In this document: positions 21,853 through 33,641 of the stretch, in pieces
Layout: every line of letters starts with the position of its first letter
Numbering within the stretch: the stretch's first letter is position 1
Origin: Alnus glutinosa
Lineage: Eukaryota; Streptophyta; Magnoliopsida; Fagales; Betulaceae
Length of the DNA stretch: 64,000 bases
NCBI RefSeq assembly: GCF_958979055.1
Contig: NC_084887.1
Coordinates: 27,023,544 to 27,087,543 of the forward strand
Direction of reading: 5' to 3'
The notes under the pieces: model-generated
Database searches by the model: none
Told to the model about the DNA's origin: nothing
The model's input: only the letters and a program-made list of their open reading frames with translations
Program-made: the position numbers and the translations under genes

Positions 21853-22497
21853 TAAAAAAAAAAAAATCTAGAACCACCCCCTTTGGGCCACATTCACCCT
21901 CATTAGTTTGAGGGTGGCTCAACCACCTCCAAAACCAAATAGGGGTGGTTCGACCACCCCCATTTAGGCCCTTAGGGGTAGTTAAGCTACTCCCTTGGCC
22001 AAAATAGGGGTGGCATGTGGCCCAAATGGGTGGCTGAGCCACCCTTAGAATTTCCTTTTTTAAAAAAAAAAAAGAAAAAAAAAACCTTCAAAATTAAAAT
22101 TAAAAACCACAATTTTTTTTCCAATATATACCCTGGTGGTTTTATAAATTTCTTGATGTGCCCCATGTAGTTTTAATAAATACCAGAAATGGTACTTTAG
22201 TTTTGTAATTATATCACAAATGGTACTTTATACACAAATAATATTTGGTATGCTTGTTTTGAACCAAAAGTAACATGTATGCCTATCGTGTAGGGGTGGG
22301 CAAATTATCCACCTACCGACCGCATACCGAACTGCAACCGAACCGACATTAACCGCCTACCGACTCTACCGACAAAATTCGGTTCGGTAGTCGGTAGAGA
22401 TTTTTTAACCGAAAGTCGGTTCGGTTCGGTAGGCGGTTTGGTTGCACTGTTAACCGACTTACCGAACCAAACCGAAAATTAACCGACCGTTGAAACG

Positions 22498-22605
22498 AAA
22501 CGACATCGTTTTATTGATAACAAACGACGTCGGTTCATTACATCTTTTTTTTTTATTAAAAAATCAAAACGGCGTCGTTTTATCACACTTGAAACGACGC
22601 CGTTT
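22498..22605. repeat. Four near-palindromic AAACGACGTCGTTT-like motifs in the hAT 5' end
   Basis: Copies lie at 22498-22511, 22522-22535, 22567-22580 and 22592-22605, each one or two bases off the perfect palindrome. Two perfect copies occur in the non-autonomous element at 47667-48270. They may be transposase or host-factor binding sites; this is inferred from recurrence only. Confidence 0.55.
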
Positions 22606-23088
22606 TCTAAGACTATATATTCATCGCTATTCCACCTGTTCGCTTCAACTTGAAGCCTTCAAGACCTAGGTTATTCGGCAAACGGCAATCGGCAATTGCC
22701 GCAACCCGCAAAATTCCAGCCTCCAGAGTCCAGGCTCTAGGCCTCCAGTTCCAGCCGGACCAGCCCATTGCGGCACTGCTCACCCCACCCGGCCACCCCA
22801 ACCGCCTCCCCACCTACCCATCCTCTGATTCCTCTCCTCTTTCCGAATCACTTGAACAGTTGAACCCTAACCCTAACCGGCCGACGCAGCGGAGGCCCGC
22901 TGTTGCCTCCCGGCCTCCCCTATGGTCCTACCCCTCTGGGCCCTCTCCTCAATCCTCAGCTAACCAAACCCTAAGGCCTGGAAGTCCGGACTCCGGAAGA
23001 CTCGATGTTTGCCGTGGACTGCTGCCGTCCCCTCCCAGGCTCCCACTCGAAAACTGTCCGTCTGTCCCCTTCTGTCCGCCTGTCCGAT

Positions 23089-23130
<42 letters not shown>

Positions 23131-23314
23131 GTCTTAGTTACTAACTTACTGCCTTAGCCAATTGCATTTACTCATTTAGTCTCAGGCCTTCATGGTTTCA
23201 TGCTAATTGCTAAATCATTAAATCATGCGGCATTAATGATTAATGAACCATTTTTTTTTTTTTTTTTGAAACAGCCATTCATACTTTAACAAGAAGCACT
23301 GAAGCAGAACAAAA

Positions 23315-26275
23315 ATGTCAAAAAGCAGAACAACTGAAGAAGAAGAAGCTAGAAGGCCAACGATCCAACCTCAGCCTCAGGTATATTATTTCTTAACTCT
23401 TATGTGTATGTGTTTTGTGTAATTGAATACTTGTGTAATTGTGTTGAGTGTTCTTTGTGGATTTTGGGTTTAACTGTTTAAGGGCTTTGGTTTTAAGGGC
23501 TGTGGTCTGTGGACTGTGCTGCTGTGCAGAACAATAGAACATATTGGATAATTCATAATTTGGATTGTTGTTTGTATTGACAATTTGACATGCAAGTTTT
23601 TGGAATTTTTCTCCGTAGTAACCAGTTTGTACCTTAAAATCTGGTCATGATTATCATACCTTTAATGTGCAATCATAATACATGTCACATGAAGACCATC
23701 CATCCATCACTTTAGATTGCTCTAGGTTTGATCATATTTGTGTTAAATTTTTTTTTTTCTGGGGGGGGGTTGCTTAATTGCTTTGCCTTTCATTATGAAA
23801 AAAAATATTAGTTTACTAATGATTAGGGATACAAAACTTTTTACATCAAATTCATAAAAAAGAGATTTGTTAGGGGTACCTAATATACCATTTATAAATT
23901 ATTTACAAACTTCCTAGAAATTTACCATATTAATTTCATAATCTAGATGGATGCACCAGCACCTACACTTACATCATCAGTAGCTGCTTCTTGTTATCCA
24001 TCTCCTCCTGTTGATAATTCAATAGATATTGAAGAAAGCATTGATGTTGATGGTGATTCTGATGAGTTGGAGACGGATACCCAAGATATTAGAAGTGCTG
24101 GTCGTGGTGGACGACCACCACTCCCTAGGAACAAAAGAAGAAGAAATGTTAGGAAAACATCTGCAGTGTGGAATCATTTTACTAGGGATCCAAATTGTCC
24201 TCAAGATAAACCTGTGGCACATTGTAATTATTGTGGGCTTGAGTATAAATGTCATGGAAAGAACAATGGCACCTCTAACATGTTGTACCATGTCAAAGCA
24301 TGCCAACAGTACAAGAACATACTAGCTAATCAAGATATATCTCAATCTAAGTTCACTTTTGAGTGTGTGCAAAGTCAGGGTGATGGTGGTAGTTGTAAGA
24401 ATCTAATGATTACGAAGTACTCTGAAAAAATCATTAGGGAGACTCTTTGTGAGATGATTATTGTGGATGAAATGCCATTTTCAACTGTGGATAGGATGGG
24501 GTTTAAGAAATTGTGCAAGGTTCTTGAGCCTCGATTTAAGCTTCCTTCTCGCTATACATTGATGAAGAACTGTGTCAAGCTGTATATGCAGACTAAGGAC
24601 ACAATGAAGATCAAGTTTTCGAAAACTGGTCAAAGGGTTTGTTTGACCACTGACACATGGACTTCGGTTCAAAATATGAATTACATGTGCATCACTGGAC
24701 ACTTCATTGATCCTAGTTGGAAATATCAGAAAAGAATATTGGCATTTCGCCAAGTGTCAGATCACAAGGGGCTAACGATTGCAAGGGAATTGGAGCAATG
24801 TTTGGAGGAATGGGGTATTAGAGGGATATTGACAATATCACTTGACAATGCAAGTGCCAATGAGACTGCAGTTGATTGTTTCAAAAAGCGAACTATGGCC
24901 AATAATGATGTTATTTGTCGCAATCAGTTTATTCATGTAAGGTGTTGTGCACATATTATCAATCTAATTGTGCATGAGGGATTGAAGGATGTAGATGATT
25001 CAATTGTAAGGGTTCGGAATATGGTGAAATATATAAAAGGGTCCCCTCAAAGATTGGCCATCTTTAAGTCTTGTGCGAAAAGGAAAACAAGTGGGTATCA
25101 TGCTTCATTGACTCTTGATGTTCCCACTCGATGGAATTCTACTTATATGATGTTGGATGTGGCAGAGAAGTATGAAATGGCATTTGAACTAATGTTAGAT
25201 GAAGATTTGAATTTTGCAAACTACTTGTGTGAGGATGGTGGAGGGAGAAAGGGGTTGGGGCCTCCGCTTGAAGATGATTGAAAAATTATTAGAAACTTTT
25301 CTAAATTTCTGCAAGTGTTTTATGAGGTGACAGTTGAGATATCGGGTTCATTATACTCGACTTCTAACATTTATTTCAACATACTCCAAAAAGTTTATAA
25401 TTATTTGATGGAGTATTGTGATAGTGATGATTATTTGTTGAGCTCCATGGCGATCAAGGTGAAAATGAAATATGACAAGTATTGGGGAGACTTTGAAAAA
25501 ATTAACCCCCTGTTGTTTGTCGCTTCTGTGCTTGATCCACGTTACAAGATGGTCATTTTAGAATTTTGGTTCACGAGTAATGTAAGTGAAGAAAAAGCAA
25601 AGAAGATTACCACCAAATTGAAGAATGCCTTGGAGCAGTTGTATGATCACTATGATAAAAATGTTGGAGTAGGAGGAAGTAGAAACGGGTTGTCAAATGA
25701 AGATCAGAGTTGTGAAATTTCAGCCTCAATGCCACTGGATGCAGCCCGTGCGGCCCATGCGGGTAGAAATAGGAAAGATGCTTTAAAAGACTTCCATTCA
25801 TTTTGGGCGTCCAAAAATTTGTTGTTGTGTCAAACAGAGATAGAACGATATTTTGCAGAAGATGTTGAGCCACCTTGTGAAACTTTTGATGCTTTGATGT
25901 GGTGGAAGATAAATTCAGGAAAGTTTCCGGTTCTATCTGAGGTAGCACGAGATGTCTTGGCAATTCCAATTACCATTGTTGCTTCTGAGTTAGCATTTAG
26001 CACTGGAGGTCGCGTCATTGATCCTTTTCGGAGTTCTTTAGCTCCGAAAACAGTGGAGGCTCTTATATGCACTCAATATTGGTTGAGATCTTCTTGGGTC
26101 AGTGAGCATGATGAGTTACATCAAACTACTGTTGAAGATGAAGATAGCTACAAGCTTGACTTAGGTAATGTTAATCATATTTGTTCATTGTTCCAATTAT
26201 TTGATTCAATTGATTTTTTATTAATTCTTTTAAAATTTCATTGTTTTAGAAATTATGTCTGACTCCATCACATTT
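23315..26275 (+). pseudogene. hAT transposase (zf-BED, DUF4413, hAT dimerisation), one nonsense codon
   Basis: Exon 1 is 23315-23380 (22 codons, ATG in aaaATGtca, GT donor). Exon 2 starts at 23947 after a TAG acceptor and continues in frame. Residues show a BED zinc finger (AVWNHFTRDPNCPQDKPVAHCNYCG ... HVKAC, about 24160-24305), the RNase H-like catalytic core (TTDTWTS, LTISLDNASAN, the RCCAHIINLIV region), the conserved FLQVFYEVT / LDPRYKM block, and the C-terminal dimerisation domain (YWLR preceded by LAIPITIVASELAFS). The TGA at 25279-25281 replaces the TGG expected in a GPPLEDDW motif and is the only in-frame stop I see. A short final exon is plausible (donor at 26165, acceptor near 26248). 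It was otherwise recently capable of coding. Confidence 0.88.
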
Positions 26276-27696
26276 GACAATTGACAATGATTAAGGCTTG
26301 AGGGAAGTACTTTGTTGCGTTGAAACTTGAAAGTAAGTGGTAGGGTTTTTCATCAATTCATCTTAATAATCTTATTATTTTCTAATTTTCCTTACTTGAC
26401 ATATGCTTATTTACTTGTTTGTGGTCTTTTACTCTTTTTTATTTATCAATTTATAACTTGTGTTTTTTGATTTTATCATTGAAGGAAGCAAATTGAAGGT
26501 CGTCCCATGTACGAAAGAATCAATTTTGGCCGATATAAAATGGGAAGTCTTGGCTAAAGGGCATTTCAATAGCCTTGATGTAATGTGTTTTGTGTTGCTG
26601 TTTTTGAGTTGTTGAGTACTTGAGTTGCTGTTTGCAGTAGGTGTTGAGTGTTCTAGTGCTTTGTTTTTCTGCAGAGACTTGGGCTCTTGGTTGTGTGTTG
26701 GTTTTTGGCCTGTTTGGCTTTGTTTTTGGCTCCTTTTTATAGGTTGCAGTTTGTTTGTTGGTGACTTGGTGTTTAGGCTTGTAACTTGTTTGTGGCCTAA
26801 GGACTGGACCGACTGGTTGGTGTGTTTGATTCACAGATTCAGTTGTGGACTTGTGGTTATGTTTCATTTAGGTGTAGCCGTGTAGTTTCTTTTATTATTT
26901 TTTACATTTTTATTTTATTATTTGTTATTTGTTATTTTTTACATTGCTAGTTGCTACTGAGTACTGGCCTACTGCCAGCAATCACAGCATGGTCTCAAGG
27001 GTTTTTTACATAGCAATTATCCACAAATATTTTGCACATGATATTTTGCACATGATATCATTTTGCCAAATGATATGGATACATCAATATGGATACATCA
27101 AGGAACACTATTTTGCACATGGCAGCAATGTTGGAACCTACTGATTTTTATTATTATTATTATTGTTATTGGTATCCTACAATCAATTGAAATTAATATC
27201 AAATTTGCTATTTAAGAGATCTAATTATCTCATTTAAAAAATTAAATATTTAAATGTATGAAAATTCGATTAAAGATTGTAAATATGTAAAAAAGAGAAT
27301 AATCAAATATTATTCTTTATAATTGATTTATTTGATTTGAATGGGCCAATGACTTGTGGTGGTGTTGGGCTTGCTGGCAAATGTTGAAAAATAAGACCAA
27401 TTGTTTTTGAAAGTATTTAATTTTACCAATTTAAAAAATTAGGCCCAAATTATGAAGGCCCAAGCCGCCCTGGCCCGCCCAATCTGGCAATCCATTTGAA
27501 GAGTGTTACTGTTAACCGAATTAACCGACCGCTTTAACCGAACCGCCTTTCGACCGACTTAACCGCCTATGCCGACTTAACAGAAGTTTTCGAAAATATT
27601 TTTAGTCGGTTAGATGTCGGTGAATTAACCGACTTAACCGACCCGGTCGGTTAACCGAACCGACTTAACCGCCTACCGAACCGCTGCCCACCCCTA
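26276..27696 (+). other. 3' non-coding part of the hAT element
   Basis: T/G-rich 3' region with no recognised ORF. The subterminal repeats and TIR start at about 27510. Confidence 0.5.
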
Positions 27697-28297
27697 CTAT
27701 CGTGTATCAAAATAACATGTTGATAAGAATTGAACCCTTCATAAAAAGAAAAAAAAAAAAACACACGCACACACACACACACACAATCAGTCTTGTGTAA
27801 CAATTGGAAACACAAAATTATCTGCGTGGCCAATTGATTTAACCCAAAAAATGACCAAATGTTTGTTACTTAAACACAATTTTTTTTTCCAATATATACC
27901 CCTATGGTTTTATAAATTTCATGATGTGCCCCTGTGGTTTGAATAAGTATCAGAAATGGTACCTTGAGGGTGGCACCAAAATAGGGGTGGTAGCCACTCC
28001 ATAATTTTATATATATATATGGTAGCCACGTCAGCGCTGAGGTGTGCCACGGGGACAGGTGTCGCGTATGTACGCCGACACCTGTAGGATGACATAGCTG
28101 GACGTTAGTTTTGGATGGAAAAATGGACGGAAGTATCATTTCCGTCTTTTCCCATACTACAGGTACCACTTATGATAAAAAGTAAAATTTAGGGGACAAA
28201 AAATAAAGGTCGCAAACCACAAGGGGCAGTAAGGTATTTAACCCTTTTTTTTATTCAAAGATTCCTTTCAATGTGTATAAAAGAAACCAAATGGTTT

Positions 28298-28743
28298 ATG
28301 GTGTGTTTGATAATAGAATTTTAAAAAATGAATATGATTCTAATTTTACTTTTTTTAAAAATAAATTATATTTTATTTAACTTTTTAAAAAACTAATCAT
28401 ATTTTATTTAACTTTTTCTAAGGGCGGAATCAGAAGTTCTTGTGAGCAGAGGCCAATGGCAAAAAAAAAAAAAAAAATTGGTAGGGACCAAGTAAGCTAA
28501 ATTTTTATTTTTACCTTATATTTTTAGATTTTTAGATTTTTTTTCCCACCTTATAAATGTTTTTTTAGGAAATTTGGGGAGGGGGTTTGGGCATGGCCCC
28601 TGCCATCCCCCCTCCCTCCGTCCTTGACTTTTTCTAAACAAATCATATTTTATTCAACTTTTTCTAAAAAGTCAAATATCGAAATTCGTGTACCAAATAA
28701 GAATTGAATTCTAATTTCAAAATTCAACACCCAAACGCACCAT
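28298..28743. mobile_element. MITE-like foldback element
   Basis: The ends ATGGTGTGTTTGATAATAG (28298) and the complement of ...ACACCCAAACGCACCAT (28743) pair imperfectly. The arms carry repeated actttttctaa/tcatattttat units. A poly-A run (28459-28477) and a C-rich patch (28591-28620) lie inside. The TSD is not clear. Confidence 0.5.
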
Positions 28744-29310
28744 TGATATTGAGATTACAAAAATTTCCTAATAAACTAATTAAGAAAGACAAGGGGTAGA
28801 GTTTTTTTTACTTAAGCAAAGTCAAGCTCAGACTATTATAGACCACATCTGCAATAAAATTACCTAGACATCAGAAGATGCATCTGCATTACATGAACCT
28901 CTACTTGATTTAGGAGATGACATACATTCTGAACTATAAAATAGCTTTTACAGACCATGTTTGATCTAAAAAAAAATTTGTAAAATAAGTCTAAAAAAAC
29001 AAAAAAATTCAACAACACTGGCCAGCTGCTAATCGAACACTTGCTGGCGCATGATGACCAAGTGCCGCCAAAGTAAGACAGATGAACGATGAAAATGCCA
29101 GAAGCTTGATGGGAGGCCGGAATCAGTGGTGGGAGGCGGAGGAGGACCCGCATGCGCGGCTCTGCATTTAACATGCGTCAGCACGTGAGGGACACACGAT
29201 TAGATGACCTGAACCCCACCCCAAATAGAGGCATTTGAATCATTTCCGGTTCAAATGAATGGAGGGGACTAAATGGATCTCCTCCATTCATCACCACCCT
29301 TTTATGTTTT

Positions 29311-29351
<41 letters not shown>

Positions 29352-30558
29352 TAATATTTTGTTAGGTGTCAAGCTGATGTGACATTTTGTACTCGTAGCA
29401 AAAAATATATAAAAAAAATCTTGAATTAACAGCTGATTTTAGAATAGCTCACTTAATTTTCAAATGTACTAATGCGACTCATCATATTACTAAAGTGTAC
29501 CTAAAATACTAATTTTTTTCGAAATATTCCTACAATAGCCATATTCTCTTAAAAACAAAGAAAAAAAAAACTAAACTAAACTAAAATATTATTTTTTTAT
29601 TTTTTTTAAAAAAAGATAAATGCAAAATAAATCCATGTGGTTGGCATAAATTAAAAATCAATCACTGAGGAATAAAAAAAATATTTAAAGGTCTTCAAGG
29701 TAGGCAAAAAATAACAATTTAGTTATTATAGTCAAATTCTGTTAAGATACTTCGCGGTTTCTGTTAGAGTCAACGTCAACACCAATGAAATGATGACATA
29801 GATCACTATTACTAAAAAAAATATCAATATAGTAAATATATACATTTATAAAACTAAATCACTAACTGCGGTCAAATTTTCTCAAAACACTTGACGGATT
29901 CCGTTAGTGTGCCATATTAGCATGAATAAAATGAGTGAAAATAAAATATAACTTCTAATTTACCAAGTGTGTGATAGTGTGCAACAAAATATTTAAATTG
30001 TGAAATTTAAAAGAAATAAATATTTTATTAATAAAGTGAAAACTTTATCCATTTTTTTTTCTCTCCTCCAATTTCTCACTGTCAGATGATTTGATCCCAG
30101 TTGTCTTTAATGGGTGTTTGAAAGCACCAATTATTAGTTTGAGATCTTGTCTTGTCGTTTTTAAGATTGTAATTAATGGACCACTACTTTGAAAATGCCA
30201 ATTACTTTATAAATAAATAAAATCCTATGATGTCTTTGGGGTAACCAAGGGTTACTTTTTTATATACGGTAATATTATAAGAAAAAGAAGAAGACTTTTA
30301 TTATTCTGTTGTTCATTTTAAAGTGATGTAATTTTTAAAATTATGATTAGATCAAAAGCTAATAATAATATGTGATTGATTTCAAATTCAATATAATAGT
30401 AGCTTTAAAAGCATTATTTGAAGAACCGAGAACTCCGTTTGCTAAATGGTTCGGACGTGAAATATCTCTGAGAGAAATAGCCAGACCACAACTAAAGAAC
30501 CCATGACGTTTGTTCAAAGGACTGTTTGATGAAGGGTTCAGACGTTGGCTAATCTCAA
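28744..30558. other. Intergenic repeat-rich stretch, no gene seen
   Basis: AT-rich sequence with a long T tract (29310-29346), short inverted and tandem motifs (for example two variants of ctgttaagatacttcgcgg at about 29740 and 29880) and only short unsupported ORFs. It probably consists of several decayed MITEs between the A-type and B-type units. The last ~200 bases grade into the 3' flank of gene B. Confidence 0.45.
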
Positions 30559-30880
30559 CCTTTCGGTGGGATGTTGTAATTGGGAAGTCCAAATGCTGAA
30601 TGTCAACATAGGACTATATATCCAAGCACAAGTTTAATTTTCCCTTATTAAGGTCTCCTAATTAAAGTAATAAACCTGGTTTAATGAGACTTTATAAAAA
30701 TGCCTCTTAGTGCACGATTTTATCCAGACCTTTCGGCTATAGTTTAGTGTTCTCATTAGCAATCTCTCTTAAAGTTATTCAAGTAAATTAGCATAAATGT
30801 AAATCAAATTTAACATTTTGCATTGTTAAGCCATTTGTGGCCACAACACAGTTTACCTCCACTCCAAATGTGACGATTCC
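30559..30880. other. 3' flank of gene B with the Copia empty site
   Basis: 30559-30600 reads caacctttcggtgggatg, then ttgtaa, then ttgggaagtccaaatgc. The left half matches the sequence before Copia 2 (caaccttcggcaggatgttcg, 42355-42376). The right half matches the sequence after Copia 1 and 3 (gttcgttgggaagtcc). Gene B therefore preserves the pre-insertion arrangement. The remaining sequence aligns with the flanks of genes A and D minus their solo LTR. Confidence 0.7.
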
Positions 30881-31835
30881 AGTTCATTTAGAGGTGATGT
30901 AAATCAAATGGGAACTTTTTGTAAGTCATGTTTGGACACGAGTTTAGCCCATCCAGACACGCACATGCGATAGAATTCCTTGTGCTGGGTTGCCACGCAA
31001 CTGCTATTCCTTTAATGCCAATTGATAAGCTTCCTTCACGCTAACAATTTGTACCGTGAGGAATTCCGTTTTGATGTCATAACGTAAATCAGCCTTGTAG
31101 CAAGCAATGGTTTGGCAATCTGTTTTTGAAACTCGGCTGCGAATAGTCAGCTCATGAAATTTGTTAGTGAAATCCTCGATCGAAAAATTCCGTCGCCCTA
31201 ATAGCAACAATTCCTCGAACAGGGACTCTTCATAATCAATAGGTAAATATTTCTCTTGTAACTTGAGCCTCGTCTCATCCCAATCGGCGATAGGTGGTTG
31301 GCGGATCTGATGGAGATGTTCTTTCACGCTTTGCCACCAAAACTGCACTTGCCCCTTCAATTTCATCTTTACAAATCGCACTTGTCGTTCGGGTGCTAAT
31401 CCGAACCACTCGAACTAATCTTCTAAGGAGGTGAGCCAACCTTGGAAGGCGTAGGGGTCGAGTTTACCATGAAAATCAAGTACCTCAATATGAACTCGTT
31501 TCGTCGCTTCATCCAATCGATTATCAAAGCTCTCGAAATAGGGATTTGTCTCCCCCCGATGGTACTGTGGTCTCGCATTGGTGTGATGGCCAACAGCATA
31601 TCCAAACTCATGAACGGCTGCTGTAAAGGTCTGTCGTGGATTATCTTCTCCGTTCTGATCTTCTCCCTCCAATTGAGTCTTTTGCAACTTTGCTTCTTCG
31701 TCAACCTTCTTTTCTCTAGAGCCTTCCGGTTTTTCAAGGAGGCGGCTCCATTTGATTGACTAAGCCCAATAATAGTCATCACGTTGTTGCTGGGTGAGGT
31801 AGGTAGACAATCAACTTGCTTTGATAACAAATTGA
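30881..31835 (-). pseudogene. Ty3/Gypsy gag fragment
   Basis: The minus strand encodes the retrotransposon gag domain: LDFHGKLDPYAFQGWLTSLED, then (after an in-frame stop near 31412 where a tyrosine is expected) FEWFGLAPERQVRFVKMKLK, WWQSVKEHL, YLPIDYEESLFEELLLL, FTNKFHELTIRS. Protease, RT and integrase are absent; the element is cut at ~30881. The N-terminal region (31690-31830) is in another frame, so it is frameshifted too. Confidence 0.82.
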
Positions 31836-32191
31836 CGCAACAGAAATTAAAATAGACTGAAAATTATAAGAAAAACCTTTGCTAATCCGGAGTCTCACCA
31901 AACTAACAACAGAGAAGAATAAACCAAAATCTCACTGGGAAGAGGAGTCACACTTCAGAGAGAAAACAAAATAATAAAAAAAATTATTATTCATCAATTA
32001 TCTACCTCCATTGGGATACAAAAGGGTGCTTAAATAGCATTAGGGCAAATCTAACCCTAATTTGTCTGAATTTGGGCCTAGGTCCTTATTTAACTGACTA
32101 TCTCACTGACTTGGGCTAAGCCCCTTATTGGATTAAAAAAGAAACAACACTAAATAAAAGAATATAGTGGCAATAGCTGCTGACGCCTTCA
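31836..32191 (-). repeat. Gypsy LTR abutting the stop codon of gene B
   Basis: About 355 bp beginning TGAAGGCGTCAGCAGC on the minus strand, with a PBS-like TTGTTATCAAAGC next to its inner end (31821-31834). It lies only 7 bases past the stop codon of gene B (32199-32201). The same LTR sits at the same point in gene C (45371-45726), so insertion preceded the B/C split. It must supply, or lie in, the 3' UTR of both genes. Confidence 0.75.
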
Positions 32192-32198
32192 ATAGGTC

Positions 32199-33012
32199 TT
32201 AAAGGCGGCCACAATCATATTGACTATGACCACCTGGGTCTCTAAAGAGAGTAGCCATGACGACGAGAGTAAGAAACTTCAACGGCAACGGCGAAGAATC
32301 AAGCAATAATTTCCCCGTGAGATAAGTTTGTGCAGACAACCACACGAGTCTCATCCTCCTCTCCTTCACATACGCGTCCAGTGCCTCTCCAACTTTTTGC
32401 ACGACCATCGTCTCCCTTCCATTTCTTTCCAAGTTCACCTCACGCAACTTCGAAGCCAAGCATCTGGCAAGCACAACAGCATCTTCAAGAGCTGCCGAGC
32501 CACCCTGACCAAGGAACGGGCCCATTATATGCATTGCATCCCCTGCTACAGTCACGCTTCCTTTCCGAAACCTTCCCAATAGTACGTCCCATGGCTCACG
32601 ATATCTGATGTGTGTGAGAGACAATGAATTCTCGTCACTGCTGTTAATCATCTCTATCATCTCTGTAGGGAAGCCTTTGGCTGACTCTAGAGCAAACTGT
32701 CTAATAAGCTTTGGATCTTTCCAAACATTTGAATCTGTTGAAATAAATCATAAATAGTAACCATTAAGAAAGATTAATGCAAATTAAATTAAGGCCCCGA
32801 TATTTCATTACTTTTGCAATCATACTCATAAACTTTAAAAAGTGTCAATTTATTTCATCCATATTTCAATCTGTTTTAATTTTAACCTACTAGTAAAATT
32901 TTTCGTTAAATTCTAACGAAAATGAGTCAAAATTCCTAAAATACCACTCTTGTTTTTTTAGGAGTTGGTCATAATTTAACAGAATTTGTAAAAATATCTA
33001 TATCTGAATCTT

Positions 33013-33052
<40 letters not shown>

Positions 33053-33600
33053 AGATATGTTAAAAATTTTGACAAGATTTACCAAAAAAATTCCTAATGA
33101 TGGGGTAAAATTGAAAGGTGCATAGACTAAATTGATACTTTTAAAAATTTAAGAGTGATTACAAAATTGATTAAAAATAATGGGTGATAAAGTGAAGTTT
33201 TCTCTTAAATTAATTAAGCACGTACGTTATATTGATCTCTGTGTACGTACCTTGAGGGTAAACTTGCAGAACGACGCTCCAGAAAACCAACGTTTCAGTA
33301 ACAGGAGCTGTTCCAACCAGGACTTGACCCTTTATTTGGCGTCTGCCTTCGGGGGCAAATCCATGCCCATTTGGATAATTTGTAAAGCCTCTCACCGCAC
33401 AAACTGTGGATAAAGGCTTCGGAGGCTTTAACTCCAGAAAATCCCCAATCACTGAGTGGCTTCCATCACATCCAATCACAACCTGTGAGGAGTAAATGAT
33501 GTATTATTATTACTTTAACATCAAATTGTGAAACATGTCATTGTTGGCTAAAGAAACCAAGGAAGAATATAACAAAAGAATTCAATACCAATATTTATTT

Positions 33601-33641
<41 letters not shown>

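Larger units (their letters stand above)
22291..27696 (+). mobile_element. hAT transposon (Ac/RICESLEEPER-type), 5.4 kb, near-complete
   Basis: The termini TAGGGGTGGGCA (22291) and TGCCCACCCCTA (27696) are perfect 12-bp inverted repeats. They are flanked by a perfect 8-bp duplication CTATCGTG (22283-22290, 27697-27704). Subterminal regions on both sides are filled with accgaccg/cggttaa motifs. It encodes a BED-finger hAT transposase on the plus strand (23315-26275). The 22620-23100 stretch is GC-rich leader-like sequence ending in a CT microsatellite (23093-23128). Confidence 0.95.
21576..28245. mobile_element. Inverted-repeat (MITE-like) element split by the hAT insertion
   Basis: The left arm (agggttaattggttaaatacc at 21576, continuing to ~21760) is complementary to the right arm (28060-28245, ...ggtatttaaccct). 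Paired motifs include ggacggaagtatcatttccg-like and gacgttagttttggatgg-like segments. The central hAT (22291-27696) splits it. A ~85-bp direct repeat (about 22112-22197 and 27882-27965) inside suggests two related elements or an internal duplication. Both arms carry a TA run. The TSD is unclear because of T-rich flanks. Confidence 0.6.

Noticed and set aside
21555..22042. Short ORFs around the TA run
   Set aside because: Arise from the inverted-repeat arm and TA microsatellite; no coding character.
22862..22880. CCCTAACCCTAACC resembling plant telomere repeat
   Set aside because: Only about two units and CCCTAA rather than CCCTAAA; chance within a C-rich leader.
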